Assembly: GCA_016931875.1 (NCBI GenBank)
Contig: JAFGDX010000014.1
Coordinates: 1-8,384, forward strand
DNA: 8,384 bases
DNA from: Prolixibacteraceae bacterium
GTDB lineage: Bacteria; Bacteroidota; Bacteroidia; Bacteroidales; Prolixibacteraceae
Reading direction: 5' to 3'
Positions 6,774-8,384 of this stretch are shown piece by piece. Made by a program: the position numbers and the translations under genes. The notes under the pieces are model-generated. The model did not search any database. It worked only from the letters and a program-made list of their open reading frames with translations, and was not told the origin of the DNA. Numbering within the stretch: the stretch's first letter is position 1; each line of letters begins with the position of its first letter.

Positions 6774-6967
6774 ACCGAAAAGATTTTTTCAGAACAGGTG
6801 GAAGATTATTATTGCTGGGCGGAATTGCTACTTCGGCAGGATATCTTTTGGTCAATAAAAAAGTAACCGCCGCTTGCAACGTATCTCCCGCCTGCAACAA
6901 TTGCGGAGAATTTTCGAAATGCGAGTTACCACAGGCAAAAGAGGTAAAAGATGGAAAAAGAAAATAA
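6770..6967 (+). CDS. Small Tat-like exported protein with a four-cysteine motif
   Basis: A 65-residue protein. The N-terminus NRKDFFRTGG followed by a hydrophobic stretch (about 12-28) resembles a twin-arginine signal of the S/T-R-R-x-F-L-K type, but with R3-K4 in place of the arginine pair. Beyond it lie four cysteines, C36, C42, C45 and C51 (CX5CX2CX5C), then a basic tail. The cysteines could hold one iron-sulfur cluster or a zinc ion; Tat export would allow folding with the cofactor in the cytoplasm first. T33-A34-A35-C36 is a poor lipobox, so lipidation is unlikely. Its last 17 bp overlap the start of the ferredoxin gene in another frame, pointing to translational coupling and a shared complex. 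It is not a recognised family; a small electron carrier or assembly partner for the ferredoxin is the best guess. Confidence 0.75.
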   Translation: MNRKDFFRTGGRLLLLGGIATSAGYLLVNKKVTAACNVSPACNNCGEFSKCELPQAKEVKDGKRK

Positions 6968-7526
6968 AGCAAAAAACCGGAGGGAGTTTCTGCAAAGCGG
7001 GGTTCGCTTGTCGCTTGCACTGGCATTGGGCAGTGTTAGTGGTTTGGCACTTAGCAAGGCCATTAAAGACGATTATGTTTGGCAAATCGATCCTTTCGAG
7101 TGCACCCAGTGCGGACGATGTGCAACCGAGTGTGTGATGAACCCGTCGGCAGTAAAATGTGTTCATGCCTACGATTTATGTGGTTACTGCGATTTATGTG
7201 GCGGCTACCTGAAACCCGATTCCAATGCCCGGACAACCGCTGCTGAAAATCAGCTTTGCCCCACCGCAGCCATTGAACGCAAATTTATTGAAGAACCGTA
7301 TTTTGAGTATCATATCAATGAAGACCTTTGTATCGGATGTGCCAAATGTGTAAAAGGATGTACCTCTTTTGGAAATGGATCGCTGCACCTGCAGATTATA
7401 CACGATATTTGCCTCAACTGCAACGATTGTTCCATTGCACGCCGCTGCCCTTCCAATGCAATAAAACGGGTAAAAGCAAGCGAAGCATATAATATTAAAG
7501 GCGACTGGTCAAAACCAACCACCTGA
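6951..7526 (+). CDS. Tat-exported polyferredoxin, NapG-like (four [4Fe-4S] sites predicted)
   Basis: A 191-residue iron-sulfur protein. NRREFLQSG (9-17) with a hydrophobic segment to about 35 is a good twin-arginine signal, so the folded protein acts on the periplasmic side. Seventeen cysteines follow in ferredoxin-like groups: C51-C54-C57-C61 (CxxCxxCxxxC), C77-C80-C83 with C103-P, C127-C130-C133-C137, and C154-C157-C160 with C166-P. C70 is left over. As in bacterial ferredoxins, the last cysteine of one group may ligate the other cluster. Four [4Fe-4S] clusters, a signal of this type and an adjacent NapH-like gene 19 bp downstream fit the NapG/MauM group, which takes electrons from a membrane quinol oxidase partner. 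The overlap with the small Tat gene suggests joint synthesis. The partner reductase is not in view, so the symbol napG is not assigned. Confidence 0.88.
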   Translation: MEKENKAKNRREFLQSGVRLSLALALGSVSGLALSKAIKDDYVWQIDPFECTQCGRCATECVMNPSAVKCVHAYDLCGYCDLCGGYLKPDSNARTTAAENQLCPTAAIERKFIEEPYFEYHINEDLCIGCAKCVKGCTSFGNGSLHLQIIHDICLNCNDCSIARRCPSNAIKRVKASEAYNIKGDWSKPTT

Positions 7527-7545
7527 TAACCGATTCAGCTAAATC

Positions 7546-8384
7546 ATGAAAAAACTAAAATACATATTCTACACCTTTGCCTTTTTATGGCTGACATTCA
7601 CAGCAGATGCGCAGCAGCAGCGGTTTCCAAAACCTGAATTTGATTCAGGATACACGCAACCCACCACAATTACACCGGAACCACGTGCTCTGCAGCTGGA
7701 GTATTTTGATGTTCTGGTGCTACTGGCTGTGCTTTCTCTGGCGTCGTGGCTGGCAATAAAAAAACGTTCGAGGCAGGGAATTCTGTACTTATCCGTTTTT
7801 ACATTGCTCTACTTCGGTTTTTACCGGAATGGATGCATCTGTTCCATTGGCGCTATTCAAAATGTAACTTTGTCGTTTTTTGACCCTGCATATGCCATTT
7901 CCATAACGGCTTTGTTGTTTTTTGTATTGCCACTGGTTTTTACCCTGTTTTTTGGAAGAACTTTTTGTGCCGGTGCCTGTCCGCTCGGAGCTATTCAGGA
8001 TTTGGTCATAATAAAACCCCTGAGTTTGCCCAAGTGGCTCAATAAAACGCTGGGACTGATTCCCTATATTTACCTCGCTCTTGCCGTGCTGTTTGCGGCT
8101 ACCGGAACCGATTTTATCATTTGCCGCTACGACCCGTTTATCGGAATTTTTAGAATGGATGCCAAGTTTCTGATGATTGTTCTGGGTGTTGCGTTCCTGT
8201 TGCTGGGCATGTTTGTGGGAAGACCTTATTGCCGCTTTTTATGTCCTTATGGGGTTCTGCTGAGCTGGATGTCCCGTTTTTCAAAACGGCATTTAACCAT
8301 TACACCTTCGGAATGTATTCAGTGCAAACTGTGTGCAAAGTCCTGCCCGTTCGATGCTATCGATTACCCCACTAATGAAAAGGA
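7546..8384 (+). CDS. NapH/NosR-like membrane polyferredoxin, 3'-truncated by the window edge
   Basis: The frame is open from the ATG at 7546 through the right edge (279 full codons). Residues 1-22 look like a signal peptide ending ADA before Q23, followed by a short extracytoplasmic segment. About five membrane helices follow (roughly 54-71, 77-93, 115-137, 169-188, 208-225). Two CxxxCP motifs, C141-C145-P146 and C229-C233-P234, lie after helices three and five in basic, cytoplasm-facing loops, as in NapH and NosR. A ferredoxin domain begins with C257-C260-C263-C267-P at the edge. C97, C99 and C193 (CRYDPF) fall on the predicted periplasmic side. The family oxidises quinol or relays electrons across the membrane to an exported iron-sulfur partner, here probably the Tat ferredoxin 19 bp upstream. 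The long N-terminal export signal differs from NapH proper. The C-terminal length and any further domain cannot be seen. Confidence 0.88.
   Translation, partial: MKKLKYIFYTFAFLWLTFTADAQQQRFPKPEFDSGYTQPTTITPEPRALQLEYFDVLVLLAVLSLASWLAIKKRSRQGILYLSVFTLLYFGFYRNGCICSIGAIQNVTLSFFDPAYAISITALLFFVLPLVFTLFFGRTFCAGACPLGAIQDLVIIKPLSLPKWLNKTLGLIPYIYLALAVLFAATGTDFIICRYDPFIGIFRMDAKFLMIVLGVAFLLLGMFVGRPYCRFLCPYGVLLSWMSRFSKRHLTITPSECIQCKLCAKSCPFDAIDYPTNEK

Noticed and set aside
6866..6877. Lipobox reading of T33-A34-A35-C36 in the 65-residue protein
   Set aside because: The -3 residue is threonine rather than Leu/Val/Ile, and two lysines (30-31) separate the hydrophobic stretch from the cysteine.
6589..7026. 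145-codon open frame on the - strand over the small Tat gene
   Set aside because: It is antisense to the NHL end, the Tat gene and the ferredoxin start, which have clear signals and motifs in the + direction.
7546..8384. Direct assignment as napH or nosR
   Set aside because: The CxxxCP motifs fit the superfamily, but the long signal-like N-terminus, extra outer cysteines and propeller neighbours do not match either gene's usual setting, and the C-terminus is missing.

Overview
The window looks like chromosomal DNA from a member of the Bacteroidota, most likely a marine or sediment Marinilabiliales/Prolixibacteraceae-type organism. The clade below phylum level is inference. Support comes from a Bacteroidota-type promoter (TTTG, 20 bp, TAAGTTTG) upstream of the histidine kinase, A-rich leaders without Shine-Dalgarno sequences before most starts, a LytS/LytTR two-component pair typical of the phylum, and moderate GC. 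All supported genes read rightward on the + strand. No tRNA, rRNA, CRISPR array, transposase or attachment site was seen.

Left part (1-4059). The window opens inside a secreted PQQ-like beta-propeller gene whose 5' third lies outside. After 128 bp carrying a good promoter come a LytS-type membrane histidine kinase and, 6 bp later, a LytTR response regulator. Then, 27 bp on, comes a full-length secreted beta-propeller protein that is clearly paralogous to the partial first gene. Kinase, regulator and propeller look like one transcription unit, with the two-component system sitting between two related propeller genes.

Right part (4227-8384). After a 167 bp gap with only weak regulatory candidates comes a second block. 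It holds an inner-membrane-anchored PQQ-like propeller, an inner-membrane-anchored NHL propeller with a GCCNP vicinal-cysteine motif, a 65-residue Tat-like protein with four cysteines, a Tat-signal polyferredoxin with 17 cysteines, and a NapH/NosR-like membrane polyferredoxin that runs off the right edge. The gaps before the NHL gene and before the small Tat gene each hold a substantial RNA hairpin. The second hairpin lies within a 23-codon reading frame that ends in an ATGA overlap with the next gene.

How the genes may work together (inference). The last two genes resemble the NapG/NapH quinol-oxidising pair, in which a membrane protein with two CxxxCP motifs passes electrons from the quinol pool to a Tat-exported ferredoxin. 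The usual terminal reductases (NapA, NosZ) are absent; membrane-tethered beta-propellers and a tiny cysteine protein take their place. The block may therefore be an uncharacterised envelope redox module, with the electron donor or acceptor either among the propellers or just past the right edge. The LytS/LytTR pair is a plausible local regulator, but nothing in the sequence proves the link.
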